A DNA stretch of 64,000 bases from Vogesella alkaliphila (GTDB lineage: Bacteria > Pseudomonadota > Gammaproteobacteria > Burkholderiales > Chromobacteriaceae). Position 1 is the stretch's first letter. Every line of letters begins with the position of its first letter. Made by a program: the position numbers and the translations under genes. Shown here in pieces: positions 36,133-47,684 of this stretch. A model generated the notes under the pieces. The model had not been told where the DNA came from. It made no database searches and saw nothing but the letters and a program-made list of their open reading frames with translations. The DNA is taken from NCBI RefSeq assembly GCF_014652475.1, contig NZ_BMYW01000007.1, positions 91,601 to 155,600 of the forward strand, in the 5' to 3' direction.

Positions 36133-37296
36133 TTGGATATTGATCTGTGGTGGCTGTTGCTGTTCCCGGCGTTTTTCGGTCTGGGCTGGCTGGCCGCGCG
36201 CGTCGACATGCGCGCCGTACTGAAACAGGCGCGCGAAGTGCCGGCCGGTTTTTACAAGGGGCTGGATGCGCTGGTCGATGACAGGACCGATGTCGCCGCC
36301 CGCTCGCTGGCAGAAGTGGCCCGCGCCCATCCGCACGCGCTGGAAGTGCAACTGAGCCTGGGCAAGCTGTACCGTCGCCGCGGCGAAAACGACCGCGCCA
36401 TCCGCCTGCACCAGCAGGTGCTGGAGCTGCCCGACCTCAGCAACGAGCAAAAGGCGCTGGTGCGTTTCGAGCTGTCGCAGGACTTTCACAAGGCCGGGTT
36501 GGTCGATCGCGCCGAGGAAATCCTGGTCAAGCTGCTGCCCAGTCAGACCATGGGCCGCGCCGCGCGCGAACAGCTGCTGAGCATCTACCAGCAGGACCGC
36601 GACTGGGAGAAGGCGGTCGCCACCGCGCGCGAGCTGCGCAGCGACGCCCACTCCTTCCAGCACGAAGTGGCGCAGTTTTTCTGCGAGCTGGCGCAGGGCG
36701 CGCTATACCAGTCCGACTACGACAAGGCACGCCGTTACGTGCAGGAAGCGTTTGCGGCCAACCGCAAGTGCGTGCGCGCCAGCATCCTGCTCGGCGACAT
36801 CGAGGTCGCCACCGGCCAGCCGGAAGCCGCCATCGCCGCGTGGCAGGCGATCGAGAAGCAGAACTACGAATACCTGGCGATGGTCGCCGAGCGCCTGTTC
36901 GACGCCTACGAGTCGCTGGGCAAGGCGGCGGAAGGCATTGCGCTGCTGCGCGGCTACCAGCGCACCTTTTCGCAGCTGGAACTGACCGACCTGCTGTACC
37001 AGAAGGTGGCCACCTACGAAGGCGAGGCCAAGGCGCTGGAGGCGGTGCGCGAGGCGGTACACGCGCGCCCGAACCTGCTCGGCGTCTACCGCCTGGTGGA
37101 AGCGCAGATGGACGAGCTGAGCCCGGAAGGGCGCATGGACGCCGAAGTGGCGCGCGCGCTGATCATGAAGCACGCGCAGCGCCTGACCGTGCACCGCTGC
37201 AAACGCTGCAATTTCCGCTCGCGGGCCTTCTTCTGGCACTGCCCGGCCTGCGGCGAGTGGGAGAGCTTCACCCCCAACCGCTCGGAAACCCATTGA
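36133..37296 (+). CDS. lapB: Lipopolysaccharide assembly protein B (TPR and rubredoxin domains)
   Basis: 387 residues from TTG 36133, which has GAGG at 36122-36125; no ATG fits the conserved start [19 protein letters not shown]. One N-terminal membrane helix is followed by several TPR repeats (about 50-340). A C-terminal rubredoxin-like metal site [21 protein letters not shown] completes it. It is anchored in the inner membrane and links LPS synthesis to export, with FtsH-dependent control of LpxC in E. coli. pyrF follows, the conserved order. A core copy of the interspersed word is at 36754-36763 (reading AANR). Confidence 0.95.
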   Translation: MDIDLWWLLLFPAFFGLGWLAARVDMRAVLKQAREVPAGFYKGLDALVDDRTDVAARSLAEVARAHPHALEVQLSLGKLYRRRGENDRAIRLHQQVLELPDLSNEQKALVRFELSQDFHKAGLVDRAEEILVKLLPSQTMGRAAREQLLSIYQQDRDWEKAVATARELRSDAHSFQHEVAQFFCELAQGALYQSDYDKARRYVQEAFAANRKCVRASILLGDIEVATGQPEAAIAAWQAIEKQNYEYLAMVAERLFDAYESLGKAAEGIALLRGYQRTFSQLELTDLLYQKVATYEGEAKALEAVREAVHARPNLLGVYRLVEAQMDELSPEGRMDAEVARALIMKHAQRLTVHRCKRCNFRSRAFFWHCPACGEWESFTPNRSETH

Positions 37297-37322
37297 TTTC
37301 AAGCATTGAAGACTGGAACAAC

Positions 37323-38069
37323 ATGAATCCCCTGATGGCGCCCGGCCTTGCGGCCAACGTTACCTCGCCGGTGCTGGTGGCACTGGATTTTGCCACCGCC
37401 GATGCCGCGCTGGCCTTTGCCTCCCGTCTTGACCCGCTGCAGTGCCGGCTGAAGGTTGGCAAGGAGCTGTTTACCGCTGCCGGCCCGCAGCTGCTGCAGC
37501 AGTTGCAGGCGCGCGGCTTCCAGGTGTTCCTGGACCTGAAATTCCACGACATTCCCAATACCGTGGCCCACGCCTGCAAGATGGCGGCCGAAGCCGGGGT
37601 GTGGATGGTCAACGTGCACGCCTCCGGCGGCCGCCGCATGATGACCGCCGCCGCCGAGGCGCTGGCGCAGTACAGCCAGCGCCCGCTGCTGATCGCGGTC
37701 ACGGTGCTGACCAGCATGGAGGCCAGCGATCTGGCCGAAATCGGCATCACCGTGCCGCCGCAGGAACAGGTGCTGCGTCTGGCGCACCTGACAAAAGACA
37801 GTGGTCTGGACGGCGTGGTGTGCTCGGCGCAGGAAGCGTCGCTGCTGAAAACCGAACTGGGCCGCGACTTCAAGCTGGTGACGCCGGGCATCCGCCTTGC
37901 CGACAGCGCCGCCGACGACCAGCGCCGGGTGATGACGCCGGTCGCCGCGCTGCAGGCCGGCGCCGATTACCTGGTGATCGGCCGCCCGATCACCCAGGCC
38001 GCCGATCCGCTGGCCGCACTGGCGGCGATCAATGTCGACATTCAATCCTATCTGGCGACAAAAGCATGA
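37323..38069 (+). CDS. pyrF: Orotidine 5'-phosphate decarboxylase
   Basis: 248 residues from ATG 37323. The substrate and catalytic segments are [20 protein letters not shown] and the signature [11 protein letters not shown] with K73. VTPGIR and [10 protein letters not shown] bind phosphate. It forms UMP in pyrimidine synthesis. The next gene overlaps its stop by four bases. A variant copy of the interspersed word, GCGGCCAACG, lies at 37350-37359. Confidence 0.97.
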   Translation: MNPLMAPGLAANVTSPVLVALDFATADAALAFASRLDPLQCRLKVGKELFTAAGPQLLQQLQARGFQVFLDLKFHDIPNTVAHACKMAAEAGVWMVNVHASGGRRMMTAAAEALAQYSQRPLLIAVTVLTSMEASDLAEIGITVPPQEQVLRLAHLTKDSGLDGVVCSAQEASLLKTELGRDFKLVTPGIRLADSAADDQRRVMTPVAALQAGADYLVIGRPITQAADPLAALAAINVDIQSYLATKA

Positions 38070-39385
38070 ACATCACCGTAATCGGATCGGGCTATGTCGG
38101 CCTGGTCACCGGCACCTGCCTTGCCGAAGTGGGTAATCACGTACTGTGCCTGGACGTGGATCCGGCCAAGATCGCCATGCTGCAGGCTGGCGGTATCCCG
38201 ATCTACGAGCCGGGGCTGGAGGAGATGGTCAAGCGCAACGTCGCCGCCGGCCGCCTCAGCTTCACCACCGACGTGGCCGCGTCGGTCGCGTTCGGCGACA
38301 TCCAGTTCATCGCCGTCGGCACGCCGCCGGACGAGGATGGCTCCGCCGACCTGCAGTACGTACTGGCCGCCGCGCGCAATATCGGCCAGCACATGGACGG
38401 TTACAAGGTCATCGTCGACAAGTCGACGGTGCCGGTCGGCACCGCCGACAAGGTCAACGCCGCGATCGCGGCAACGTTGGCCGCACGCGGCGTCAGCCTC
38501 GACTACAGCGTGGTGTCCAATCCGGAATTCCTGAAAGAGGGCGCCGCGATCGAGGACTTCATGAAGCCGGACCGCATCGTGGTCGGCGCCGGGGAAGAGC
38601 GCGCCATCGACATGATGCGCCGCCTGTACGCGCCGTTCCAGCGCAGCCACGAGCGCATCCTGTTCATGGACGTGCGCTCCGCCGAGCTGACCAAGTACGC
38701 CGCCAACGCGATGCTGGCGACTCGCATCTCGTTCATGAACGAGCTGGCCAACCTCGCGGAAACGCTGGGCGCCGACATCGAGCTGGTGCGCAAGGGCATC
38801 GGCTCCGATCCGCGCATCGGCTACCACTTCCTGTATCCGGGTACCGGCTACGGCGGTTCCTGCTTCCCGAAAGACGTGAAGGCGCTGGTGGCCACCGGCC
38901 GCGACAACGGCCACGCGATGCGGGTGCTGACCGCAGTGGAGGCCGCCAACGACGCGCAGAAGCTGCGACTGGTGGAAAAGGTGGTCGCCAAGTTCGGCGC
39001 CGACCTCTCCGGCCGCCGCTTCGCGCTGTGGGGGCTGGCGTTCAAGCCCAACACCGACGACATGCGCGAGGCGCCGAGCCGCGTGATTGTCGACGAGCTG
39101 ACCCGTCGCGGCGCGCAAGTGGTCGCCTTCGATCCGGTGGCGATGCACGAAGCGTCGCGCACCATGGCCGGCATCGCCGGTTTTGCCTTCGCCGACGACA
39201 TGATGAGCCCGCTGCACGGCGCCGATGCGCTGCTGATCGCCACCGAGTGGAAGGCGTTCCGCAGCCCGGACTTCAGCGAACTGAAACGCCTGCTGCTGCA
39301 GCCGCTGATTTTCGACGGTCGCAATATGTACGATCCGGCCTGGCTGCGCGCGCAGGGCTTCGAATACCACGCCATCGGCCGTTGA
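38066..39385 (+). CDS. ugd: UDP-glucose 6-dehydrogenase
   Basis: 439 residues. The N-terminal NAD site is [14 protein letters not shown] and the catalytic C266 lies in [31 protein letters not shown] is the central helix, and the C-terminal UDP-binding half follows. It oxidises UDP-glucose to UDP-glucuronate for capsule, LPS or 4-amino-arabinose synthesis. The start overlaps pyrF (ATGA). The following genes are for LPS heptose, so an envelope-sugar role is likely. Confidence 0.96.
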   Translation: MNITVIGSGYVGLVTGTCLAEVGNHVLCLDVDPAKIAMLQAGGIPIYEPGLEEMVKRNVAAGRLSFTTDVAASVAFGDIQFIAVGTPPDEDGSADLQYVLAAARNIGQHMDGYKVIVDKSTVPVGTADKVNAAIAATLAARGVSLDYSVVSNPEFLKEGAAIEDFMKPDRIVVGAGEERAIDMMRRLYAPFQRSHERILFMDVRSAELTKYAANAMLATRISFMNELANLAETLGADIELVRKGIGSDPRIGYHFLYPGTGYGGSCFPKDVKALVATGRDNGHAMRVLTAVEAANDAQKLRLVEKVVAKFGADLSGRRFALWGLAFKPNTDDMREAPSRVIVDELTRRGAQVVAFDPVAMHEASRTMAGIAGFAFADDMMSPLHGADALLIATEWKAFRSPDFSELKRLLLQPLIFDGRNMYDPAWLRAQGFEYHAIGR

Positions 39386-39392
39386 GGTGAGC

Positions 39393-40355
39393 ATGAACCT
39401 GTTGAACACGCTGGGCCTCGTGCCCGCAACGTTGGCCGCACGGTTGGCCGAAGCCAAAGTTCTGGTGGTCGGTGACGTGATGCTGGACCGCTACTGGTTC
39501 GGCGACGTCAGTCGCATCTCGCCGGAGGCGCCGGTGCCGGTGGCCAGGATCAGCCGCATGGAAGAGCGTGCCGGCGGTGCGGCCAACGTGGCACGCAATA
39601 TCGCCAGCCTGGGTGGCCAGGCCACCATTCTGTCGGTGGTCGGCGACGACGAGGCCGCGACCGCGCTGGAGCGGCTGCTGGTCAAGGACGGCATCCGCGC
39701 CTCGCTCAAGCGCGACCCGGAAATTGCCACTACCGTGAAACTGCGCGTGGTGGCGCGGCAGCAGCAGCTGATCCGCCTGGATTTCGAAGATGCGCCCAGC
39801 CACGAGATTCTGGCCGACAAGCTGGACGAGTACGCCGCCATTGTCGCCGCCCATGACGTGGTGATCCTGTCCGACTACGGCAAGGGCGGCCTCACCCACG
39901 TGGCGCGGATGATCGAACTGGCGCGTGCCGCCGGCAAGCCGGTGCTGATCGACCCCAAGGGCGACGACTACAGCAAGTACGCCGGCGCCACGCTGCTGAC
40001 CCCGAATCGCAGCGAATTCAAGCAGGTCGCCGGCAGCTGGCAGAACGAGGCGCAGCTCAGCGCCAAGGCCGAAGCCTTGCGCGGCGAGCTGAATCTCGAC
40101 GCCTTGCTGGTGACGCGCAGCGAAGAGGGCATGACGCTGTACCGTGCCGACGGCGCAGTGCACGAGCCGACGCTGGCGCAGGAGGTGTACGACGTATCCG
40201 GTGCCGGCGATACCGTGATCGGCACCCTGGGGCTGATGCTGGCTGCCGGGCTGGAGCTGCCTGTGGCGATGCGCCTGGCCAATGCCGCCGCCGGCATCGT
40301 GGTGGCCAAGCTGGGCACCGCGGTGTGCCACCAGCGCGAACTGTTTGCACTGTAA
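39393..40355 (+). CDS. hldE1: D-glycero-beta-D-manno-heptose-7-phosphate kinase
   Basis: 320 residues from ATG 39393 with GAGGTG just before it. It is a PfkB-type kinase: LVVGDVMLDRYWFGDVSRISPEAPVPV, GGAANVARNIASLGG and DVSGAGDTVIGTL with catalytic D273. It is the kinase half only (RfaE domain I). The nucleotidyltransferase half, fused in enteric HldE, is absent and must be encoded elsewhere. It forms heptose 1,7-bisphosphate for the LPS inner core. hldD lies two genes on. Confidence 0.94.
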   Translation: MNLLNTLGLVPATLAARLAEAKVLVVGDVMLDRYWFGDVSRISPEAPVPVARISRMEERAGGAANVARNIASLGGQATILSVVGDDEAATALERLLVKDGIRASLKRDPEIATTVKLRVVARQQQLIRLDFEDAPSHEILADKLDEYAAIVAAHDVVILSDYGKGGLTHVARMIELARAAGKPVLIDPKGDDYSKYAGATLLTPNRSEFKQVAGSWQNEAQLSAKAEALRGELNLDALLVTRSEEGMTLYRADGAVHEPTLAQEVYDVSGAGDTVIGTLGLMLAAGLELPVAMRLANAAAGIVVAKLGTAVCHQRELFAL

Positions 40356-40378
40356 CCGTCGCAGAAAGCGAGGCCGGC

Positions 40379-40957
40379 ATGTTGTGGCACCAGGAAGTCC
40401 TGCAGTTCTGGTTCGGTGGCGACAGCGACGAGATGCTGGCCATTCCGCGTGAAGCCTGGTTCAGGAAGGACGAGGCCTTCGACACCATCATCCGCGAGCG
40501 TTTCCTGCCGCTGGTGGACGGGCTGCAGGCCGACAGGCTGGATCCGCCGCTGCACGATGCACGCCAGACTCTGGCCTGGCTGATCGTGGCCGACCAGTTT
40601 CCGCGCAACCTGTTCCGTGGCGAGGCGCGCGCCTTTGCCAGCGATGCGCAGGCGCGTGACGTGGCACACGCGATGCTGGCGGCTGGGCTGGACGCGCAGC
40701 TGCCGCCGGTAGCGCGCTGGTTTTGCTACCTGCCACTGGAACACAGCGAGCGACTGAGCGACCAGGACGACTGCGTGCACTGCTTTTCCGCGCTGCCGGC
40801 GGACAGTCCCGGCTACGCCGGCGTGCTGGACTACGCGCAGCGCCACCGCGACATCATTGCCCGCTTTGGCCGCTTCCCGCACCGCAACGCGGCGCTGGGA
40901 CGCGACAACACCGCGGAAGAAACCGCCTTTCTGCAGCAGCCGGGCAGCAGCTTTTAA
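40379..40957 (+). CDS. DUF924 family protein
   Basis: 192 residues from ATG 40379, with CGAGG at 40369-40373. The family pattern is VLQFWFG near the start, [37 protein letters not shown] and [16 protein letters not shown], ending [13 protein letters not shown]. It is an all-helical, TPR-like soluble protein of unknown function. It sits between the two heptose genes and is likely co-transcribed with them. Confidence 0.9.
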   Translation: MLWHQEVLQFWFGGDSDEMLAIPREAWFRKDEAFDTIIRERFLPLVDGLQADRLDPPLHDARQTLAWLIVADQFPRNLFRGEARAFASDAQARDVAHAMLAAGLDAQLPPVARWFCYLPLEHSERLSDQDDCVHCFSALPADSPGYAGVLDYAQRHRDIIARFGRFPHRNAALGRDNTAEETAFLQQPGSSF

Positions 40958-40971
40958 CGAATTTGACTATG

Positions 40972-40982
40972 GGTTGGCCGCA
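40972..40982 (+). repeat. Intergenic core copy of the interspersed word before hldD
   Basis: GGTTGGCCGCA lies 28 bases before the hldD start. It is followed by GGCCGGCC, which could pair partially with it. Confidence 0.75.
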
Positions 40983-41009
40983 GGCCGGCCCGTCCAGCGA
41001 GGAATACAT

Positions 41010-42011
41010 ATGACCATCGTCGTTACCGGCGCTGCCGGCTTTATCGGCTCCAACATCGTCAAGGCGCTCAACGCCCGCGGCGAAACCGACATCATCGCCG
41101 TCGACAACCTCACCCGCGGCGACAAGTTCGTCAACCTGGTGGACTGCGAGATCAGCGACTACCTCGACAAGCAGGACTTCATCAGCCTGATCGGCAGCGG
41201 CGACTTCGACGGCGAGATCCGCGCCATCCTGCACCAGGGTGCCTGCTCGGACACCATGAACCACGACGGCAAGTACATGATGGAGAACAACTACCAGTAC
41301 ACGCTGGAGCTGTTCGAATTCTGCCAGGCCGAGGAAATCCCCTTCCTGTACGCCTCCAGCGCCGCCACCTACGGCAAGGGATCAGTATTCAAGGAAGAGC
41401 GCCAGTTTGAGGGCCCGCTCAACGTCTACGGCTACTCCAAGTTCCTGTTCGACCAGGTGCTGCGCCGCCGCATGAAGGAGGGCCTCACCGCGCAGGTGGC
41501 CGGCTTCCGCTACTTCAACGTCTACGGCCCGCAGGAGCAGCACAAGGGGCGCATGGCCTCGGTCGCCTTCCACAACTTCAACCAGTACCGCGAAACCGGC
41601 AAGGTCAAGCTGTTCGGCGGCTACGACGGCTACGCCGACGGCACCCAGAGCCGCGACTTCGTGTCGGTGGAGGACGTGGTCAACGTCAACCTGTACTTCC
41701 TCGACAATCCGGACCAGTCCGGCATCTTCAACCTCGGCTCCGGCCGCGCGCAGCCGTTCAACGACGTGGCGGTGGCCACCGTCAACGCCTGCCGCCGCCA
41801 CGAAGGTAAAGATGCATTGTCTTTGGCGGATATGGTTGAGTACGGCATCCTGGAATACATAGACTTCCCGGAGGCGCTGAAGGGCAAGTACCAGAGCTTC
41901 ACCCGGGCCGACATCGGCAAGCTGCGCGAAGCGGGTTACGACGCGCCGATGCTGACCGTGGAGCAGGGCGTCGACCGTTACGTGGACTGGCTGGTCGCGC
42001 GCCAGGGCTGA
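41010..42011 (+). CDS. hldD: ADP-L-glycero-D-manno-heptose 6-epimerase
   Basis: 333 residues from ATG 41010, with GAGGA at 40999-41003. It is a short-chain dehydrogenase of the extended type: nucleotide site [21 protein letters not shown], catalytic YGYSK and [19 protein letters not shown]. It makes the final epimerisation of the LPS core heptose precursor, using a bound NADP. With hldE1 and ugd it forms an envelope-sugar group. A terminator follows. Confidence 0.97.
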   Translation: MTIVVTGAAGFIGSNIVKALNARGETDIIAVDNLTRGDKFVNLVDCEISDYLDKQDFISLIGSGDFDGEIRAILHQGACSDTMNHDGKYMMENNYQYTLELFEFCQAEEIPFLYASSAATYGKGSVFKEERQFEGPLNVYGYSKFLFDQVLRRRMKEGLTAQVAGFRYFNVYGPQEQHKGRMASVAFHNFNQYRETGKVKLFGGYDGYADGTQSRDFVSVEDVVNVNLYFLDNPDQSGIFNLGSGRAQPFNDVAVATVNACRRHEGKDALSLADMVEYGILEYIDFPEALKGKYQSFTRADIGKLREAGYDAPMLTVEQGVDRYVDWLVARQG

Positions 42012-42032
42012 GCCCCGCGCTTTGCCAACAGC

Positions 42033-42064
42033 AAGCCCCGTTCCTTGAACGGGGCTTTGTCTTT
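42033..42064 (+). terminator. Intrinsic terminator of hldD
   Basis: AAGCCCCGTTC and GAACGGGGCTT form an 11-bp stem with loop CTT, followed by TGTCTTT. Confidence 0.88.
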
Positions 42065-42228
42065 GCCTCGTGAGGTGTGGCCGAGCGACGGCTGCGACAT
42101 CCGGTTATATTCAAGGCATGTAAAATTCCAAAGGGCGGTGTGATTTCAAGTCGTTGATTATGATGGATTTGTTTTGCCGTGCCGCCGCGCGCCTGGCCGC
42201 GGGGCGGCGACAGCGGGGTGCAAGCCGG

Positions 42229-42234
42229 TATAAT
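42229..42234 (+). promoter_or_regulatory. Candidate -10 box of the cysM promoter
   Basis: TATAAT is a perfect -10 hexamer 21 bases before the cysM start. No good -35 is visible 17 bases upstream (GGCGAC), so it may need an activator. The rest of 42065-42228 shows no gene. Confidence 0.5.
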
Positions 42235-42255
42235 GCGGCGCACTAGGAGACGCCA

Positions 42256-43152
42256 ATGACCCTGCCCGTATTCAAACATCTCGAAGATTTCGTCGGTAAC
42301 ACCCCGCTGGTGCGCCTCAAGCGCATGCCGGGTAACAGCAGCAACGTGGTGCTGGTCAAGCTGGAGGGCAACAACCCGGCCGGCTCGGTGAAGGACAGGC
42401 CGGCACTGTCGATGATCCGCCACGCCGAGGCGCGCGGCGAGATCAAGCCCGGCGACACCCTGATCGAGCCGACCAGCGGCAACACCGGCATCGCGCTGGC
42501 GATGGCGGCGACCATGATGGGCTACAAGATGATCCTGGTGATGCCGGAAAACTCCAGCCAGGAACGCATCGACACCATGCGCGCCTACGGTGCCGAGGTG
42601 ATCCTGACGCCGAAGGCGGCGTCGATGCCCGGCGCCATCGACGAGGCGCGACGCATGGAGGCGCTGGGCGTCGGTCGCATCCTCGACCAGTTCGGCAACC
42701 CGGACAATCCGCTGGCCCACCTCGAAGGTACAGGGCCGGAGATCTGGCGCGATACCGCCGGTACGGTCACCCACTTCGTGTCCAGCATGGGCACCACCGG
42801 CACCATCATGGGTACCAGCGCCTACCTGAAGCAGCAAAACCCGGCCATCCAGATCATCGGCGTGCAGCCGCAGCCCGGCAGCCAGATTCCCGGTATCCGC
42901 AAGTGGGAAGACGAATACCTGCCCAAGATCTGCGACTTCTCGCGCATCGACGAGCTGCTGCTGGTCGACCAGCAGACGGCGGAAGACACCGCGCGCCAGC
43001 TGGCGCGCGAGGAGGGCATCCTCGCCGGCCCGTCGTCCGGCGGCGCGCTGGCGGTGGCGCTGCGCCTGAACCAGCAGCTGGAGAACGCGGTGATCGTGTC
43101 CATCGTCTGCGACCGTGGCGACCGCTACCTGTCCACCGGCCTGTTTTCCTGA
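42256..43152 (+). CDS. cysM: Cysteine synthase B
   Basis: 298 residues from ATG 42256 with AGGAG at 42245-42249. The PLP lysine K46 is in NPAGSVKDRPAL, followed by EPTSGNTGIALAMAA and SSMGTTGTIMGTSAYLK. The CysM-type C-terminus is LLLVDQQTAEDTARQLAREEGILAGPSSGG. It makes cysteine from O-acetylserine and sulfide or thiosulfate. The missing CysK-type extension supports CysM over CysK. Confidence 0.95.
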   Translation: MTLPVFKHLEDFVGNTPLVRLKRMPGNSSNVVLVKLEGNNPAGSVKDRPALSMIRHAEARGEIKPGDTLIEPTSGNTGIALAMAATMMGYKMILVMPENSSQERIDTMRAYGAEVILTPKAASMPGAIDEARRMEALGVGRILDQFGNPDNPLAHLEGTGPEIWRDTAGTVTHFVSSMGTTGTIMGTSAYLKQQNPAIQIIGVQPQPGSQIPGIRKWEDEYLPKICDFSRIDELLLVDQQTAEDTARQLAREEGILAGPSSGGALAVALRLNQQLENAVIVSIVCDRGDRYLSTGLFS

Positions 43153-43158
43153 GTCAAC

Positions 43159-43181
43159 GTTGGCCGCACGCTGCGGCCAAC
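43159..43181. repeat. Perfect inverted pair of the interspersed word between cysM and zapE
   Basis: GTTGGCCGCA (43159-43168) and TGCGGCCAAC (43172-43181) form a 10-bp stem with a CGC loop. No T-run follows. It occupies most of the 46-base gap and could stabilise cysM mRNA or reduce readthrough. Confidence 0.85.
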
Positions 43182-43198
43182 CCCGAACCGAAGCGATT

Positions 43199-44356
43199 AT
43201 GTCCCAACACGTTTTTTCGCCGCCGAGCGACGGCTCGATGAGCCCCAAGACCTGGTACCAGGCGGCCAGCCAGCAGCCGGGTTTTATCCACGACGCGGCC
43301 CAGGCCGCCGCCATCGAGCGGCTGGACGAGCTGTGGCAGACGCTGGTGGAGTTCAAGGACAAGCGCAACCGCTTCCTCGGCCGCAGCCTGCGCAAGCCGG
43401 AAGTGCCGCGCGGCCTGTATTTCTGGGGTGGCGTCGGCCGCGGCAAGAGCTTCCTGATGGACGCCTTCTTCGGCTGCGTGCCCTATAACCGCAAGCGCCG
43501 CGTGCACTTTCACCACTTCATGGCGGAAATCCACAAGCAGCTGCGCACGGTGTCCAACGAGGCCGATCCGCTGAAAACGGTGGCGGCGCGTATTGCCAAG
43601 GATGTGCGCCTGCTGTGTTTCGACGAGTTCCACGTCAGCGACATTGCCGATGCGATGATCCTCGGCCGCCTGTTCGCCGCCTTGTTCGAGCAGGGCATCA
43701 TCTGCGTGATGACTTCCAACTATCCGCCGGAAAACCTGTATCCGAACGGCCTGATGCGCAGCAACTTCCTGCCCACCATCGCCTTGCTGCAGCAGCATCT
43801 GGAGGTGTTGAATGTCGATGGCGGCAACGACTACCGTCTGCGCGAGCTGACGCGCGAGCCGCTGTTCCACGTGCCGGCCGATGCCGATGCCGAGACGAAG
43901 ATGCAGGACATGTTCGAGCGGCTGGCCGGTGCCTCCGGCGAGCTGGAGCACTCGCTGGCGGTACTGGGGCGCGACATTCCGCTCAAGCGCCACGCGCCGG
44001 GGGTGATCTGGTTCGATTTCCGCGCCATCTGCGACGGCCCGCGCGCGCAGACCGACTACTTGGAGATCGCCAGCGAATACCACACCGTGTTCGTGTCCGG
44101 CATTCCGCAGCTGGCGGTGCGCGATGCGTCGATGGCGCGGCGCTTCACCTGGCTGGTGGACGTGTTCTACGACCACCGCGTCAAGCTGGTGGCGTCCTGC
44201 GCGGTGGCGCCGGAATTGATCTATACCGAGGGGCCGCAGGCCAGCGAGTTTTTCCGCACCGCCAGCCGCCTGACCGAGATGCAGTCGCGCACCTATCTGG
44301 AACTGCCGCACCTGGTGGACGACTTCAGAATCGCCGACGGCATTACCGAGACCTGA
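43199..44356 (+). CDS. zapE: Cell-division ATPase ZapE (AFG1 family)
   Basis: 385 residues from ATG 43199. The P-loop is GGVGRGKS (77-84), preceded by RGLYFWGG. Walker B is LLCFDEFHVSDIADAMIL, then MTSNYPPENLYPNGL. It is an AAA-type ATPase that in E. coli associates with FtsZ during constriction under stress. Its mitochondrial relative is AFG1/LACE1. It ends at a motif-built bidirectional terminator facing the SPOR gene. Confidence 0.94.
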   Translation: MSQHVFSPPSDGSMSPKTWYQAASQQPGFIHDAAQAAAIERLDELWQTLVEFKDKRNRFLGRSLRKPEVPRGLYFWGGVGRGKSFLMDAFFGCVPYNRKRRVHFHHFMAEIHKQLRTVSNEADPLKTVAARIAKDVRLLCFDEFHVSDIADAMILGRLFAALFEQGIICVMTSNYPPENLYPNGLMRSNFLPTIALLQQHLEVLNVDGGNDYRLRELTREPLFHVPADADAETKMQDMFERLAGASGELEHSLAVLGRDIPLKRHAPGVIWFDFRAICDGPRAQTDYLEIASEYHTVFVSGIPQLAVRDASMARRFTWLVDVFYDHRVKLVASCAVAPELIYTEGPQASEFFRTASRLTEMQSRTYLELPHLVDDFRIADGITET

Positions 44357-44380
44357 GCAGTCGTTATCGTGTGTCATGAA

Positions 44381-44414
44381 AAAAGGTTGGCCGCAGTGTT
44401 GCGGCCAACCTTTT
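44381..44414. terminator. Bidirectional terminator made of an inverted pair of the interspersed word
   Basis: AAAAGGTTGGCCGCA (44381-44395) and TGCGGCCAACCTTTT (44400-44414) form a 15-bp perfect stem with loop GTGT. It is T-rich on both strands. It separates the convergent zapE and SPOR-domain genes. Both arms are exact 13-mer copies. Confidence 0.93.
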
Positions 44415-44431
44415 GTTTGTCTGGCGAGAGG

Positions 44432-45238
44432 TTAGCGCTGGCCGGCCGGAATCAGCAGCGGCTGGTAGCCCAGGGCACGCAGGCGCTGCATTGCTTCCTC
44501 GGCTTCGGCGCGGGTGCGGAACGGACCCAGCTGGACGCGGGTTTCGGTGTGCGCGGTGATGCCGTGTCTTTTCAGGTCGGTCACCAGTTTCTCGGCATTG
44601 TCCGGGCTGGAGAACAGGCCCAGCTGCACCTGGTAGCCGAAGGAGCTGCCTTGCGGGGCGATGCCGGGGGCCGGCAGGCGCGGCGGCGCGGGCGGTTTTT
44701 CGGCCAGTGGCACGCGGATGGCGGGCGTGGGAGCCGGTGTCGCCGTGATGGCCGGCGCCGTCACGGCGCCGTCACGGCGTGGCGGTTCGCTGCGCGGCGC
44801 GACGCTCGTGACGCTCTTGCCGTTGCTGAGCGGCGGTGTCGTCGTGATGGCGACGGCCGGTGCACGCGGCTGGGGCGCCTGGATCTGCGGCGGGCTGAGA
44901 GGGGTGACGCTGGCCGGGCTGCCGGGCGCCGGCGCCAGCGGCGAGCTGCCGGCGGGCTCGCTGGCGCTGGCGGCACTGGCGTCCAGCGGCGCGCTGCTGT
45001 CGATGGCGCTGAGGCTCAGCGAGGCGCTGTCGCTGCTGTCTTTCTGGATGATGCGACCGGAGCTGATCGGGGTGCTGGCCGGGGTCGGCGGAGTGGCCGG
45101 TGTATTGAAACTGTCGATGATCGGTATCGCCGCCAGGGCCACCAGAACCAGGCCGCTGGCAATCGCAATCCGTTTCTTGATCTGGGGCGACAGCCCGCTG
45201 TCGCCGTCGGGGGGGCGCTGTTGTGGCGTTGGATTCAT
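44432..45238 (-). CDS. SPOR-domain inner-membrane protein (FtsN/DedD-like)
   Basis: 268 residues. A short cytoplasmic start (MNPTPQQRPPDGDSGLSPQIKKR) is followed by one membrane helix (about 24-42). A long Ala/Pro/Ser-rich periplasmic linker comes next. The C-terminal SPOR domain (about 190-268) is GYQVQLGLFSSPDNAEKLVTDLKRHGI...VQLGPFRTRAEAEEAMQRL. SPOR domains bind denuded peptidoglycan at the septum. It is therefore a probable division or wall protein, with DedD-like architecture. It converges on zapE, another division gene, and is divergent from ndk. Confidence 0.9.
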   Translation of the reverse strand: MNPTPQQRPPDGDSGLSPQIKKRIAIASGLVLVALAAIPIIDSFNTPATPPTPASTPISSGRIIQKDSSDSASLSLSAIDSSAPLDASAASASEPAGSSPLAPAPGSPASVTPLSPPQIQAPQPRAPAVAITTTPPLSNGKSVTSVAPRSEPPRRDGAVTAPAITATPAPTPAIRVPLAEKPPAPPRLPAPGIAPQGSSFGYQVQLGLFSSPDNAEKLVTDLKRHGITAHTETRVQLGPFRTRAEAEEAMQRLRALGYQPLLIPAGQR

Positions 45239-45373
45239 CTCGGTTTACATTCTGTGCAGCAAACGCTGGTGAACACTGGTAAAATACCGGGTTCCTCAAA
45301 ATTGGGTAACCCGTCAAGCTTGAAAATAGCTTGGCAAGTGTAACCATTTCGCTTGTAAACAGGGAGAATTTAT

Positions 45374-45799
45374 ATGGCAATCGAACGTACGCTGTCCATC
45401 ATCAAACCGGACGCAGTCGCCAAGAACGTTATCGGCAAGATCTACGACCGCTTCGAATCCGCCGGCCTGAAAGTCGTGGCCGCCAAGCTGAAGCAACTGT
45501 CGCGCGCCGAAGCCGAAGGCTTCTACGCCGTGCACAAAGAGCGTCCTTTCTTCAACGACCTGGTGAGCTTCATGATCTCCGGTCCGGTGATGATCCAGGC
45601 GCTGGAAGGCGAAAACGCCGTCCTGAAAAACCGCGAACTGATGGGCGCGACCGATCCGAAGAAAGCCGAAGCCGGTACCATCCGTGCCGATTTCGCTGAT
45701 TCCATCGATGCCAACGCCGTTCACGGCTCCGACAGCCTCGAAAACGCCGCGATCGAAGTAGCCTACTTCTTCGCCGCGACCGAGATCTGCGCACGCTAA
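45374..45799 (+). CDS. ndk: Nucleoside diphosphate kinase
   Basis: 141 residues, with AGGGAGAA before the ATG. It starts [21 protein letters not shown]. The phospho-histidine H117 lies in NAVHGSDS, and ends [17 protein letters not shown]. It balances nucleoside triphosphate pools. It opens a long colinear housekeeping run. Confidence 0.98.
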   Translation: MAIERTLSIIKPDAVAKNVIGKIYDRFESAGLKVVAAKLKQLSRAEAEGFYAVHKERPFFNDLVSFMISGPVMIQALEGENAVLKNRELMGATDPKKAEAGTIRADFADSIDANAVHGSDSLENAAIEVAYFFAATEICAR

Positions 45800-45847
45800 G
45801 TTGTACCCGGCGGCTGCCTGTGGCGGCCGCCATTTCCAGAGATTGAC

Positions 45848-46938
<1,091 letters not shown>

Positions 46939-46942
<4 letters not shown>

Positions 46943-47679
46943 AGCGAACCCGTGTCGTCATCCTGTTGGCCGCCCTGCTGGCCAGTACGCTGACTTTCGC
47001 CGACGGCGCTACCCCGCGCGAACTGGCACAGACACGGGCCCTGTTGGCAATCGAGTACATGAAGATCGGCAACATGCGCGTGGCGCTGGAAAACGCCGAT
47101 CAGTCCATCAAGTTTGATCCTACCTTTCAGGCTGGCTACCTCGCCCGCGCCCTGATCTACATGCAGCTGGGGGTCGATGCCGAGGCGGAAGCCGCCTTCA
47201 ATCGCGCGCTGAAGCTGGATGCGACCAACCCCGAGGTCAACAATAATTTCGGCTGGTACCTGTGCAGCCGCGGCCGTTACGAAGAGGCGATCACGCGCTT
47301 CGATCGCGCGCTGGCCGACCCGCTGTACCAGTCGCCGCAATCGGCGATGGTGAACAAGGCGGCCTGCCTGGTGCGCATGGACCAGCGCCCGCTGGCCAAC
47401 CAGTGGCTGCTGGCCGCGCTGCGCCGGGCGCCGAATGACGGCGCCGCGTTGCGCGAACTGCTGAACTTGTCTTTGTTGGATAAAAATGTCACGCTGGCGA
47501 CCTTTTATTACGAACGCCTGAAGTTTGACGAGCGTCGCATGTCGCCAGCGGAATTGATGATGGGGATTCGTCTGGCACGTTTAAAACAGGATCGGGCGAT
47601 GGAGACACGCCTGGCCGATTATCTGAAAACGCGTTTTCCCGATACCGGGGAAGCCCAGATGTTGCTTAGCGGAAACTGA
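46939..47679 (+). CDS. pilW: Type IV pilus assembly TPR protein (PilW/PilF)
   Basis: 246 residues from ATG 46939. The signal peptide [21 protein letters not shown] is followed by TPR repeats: [79 protein letters not shown]. In relatives this is the outer-membrane pilotin for the secretin PilQ. The lipobox cysteine of those proteins is not seen here, so it may be soluble in the periplasm. It is in the conserved rlmN-pilW-rodZ-ispG order. Confidence 0.9.
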
Positions 47680-47684
47680 AAAGC

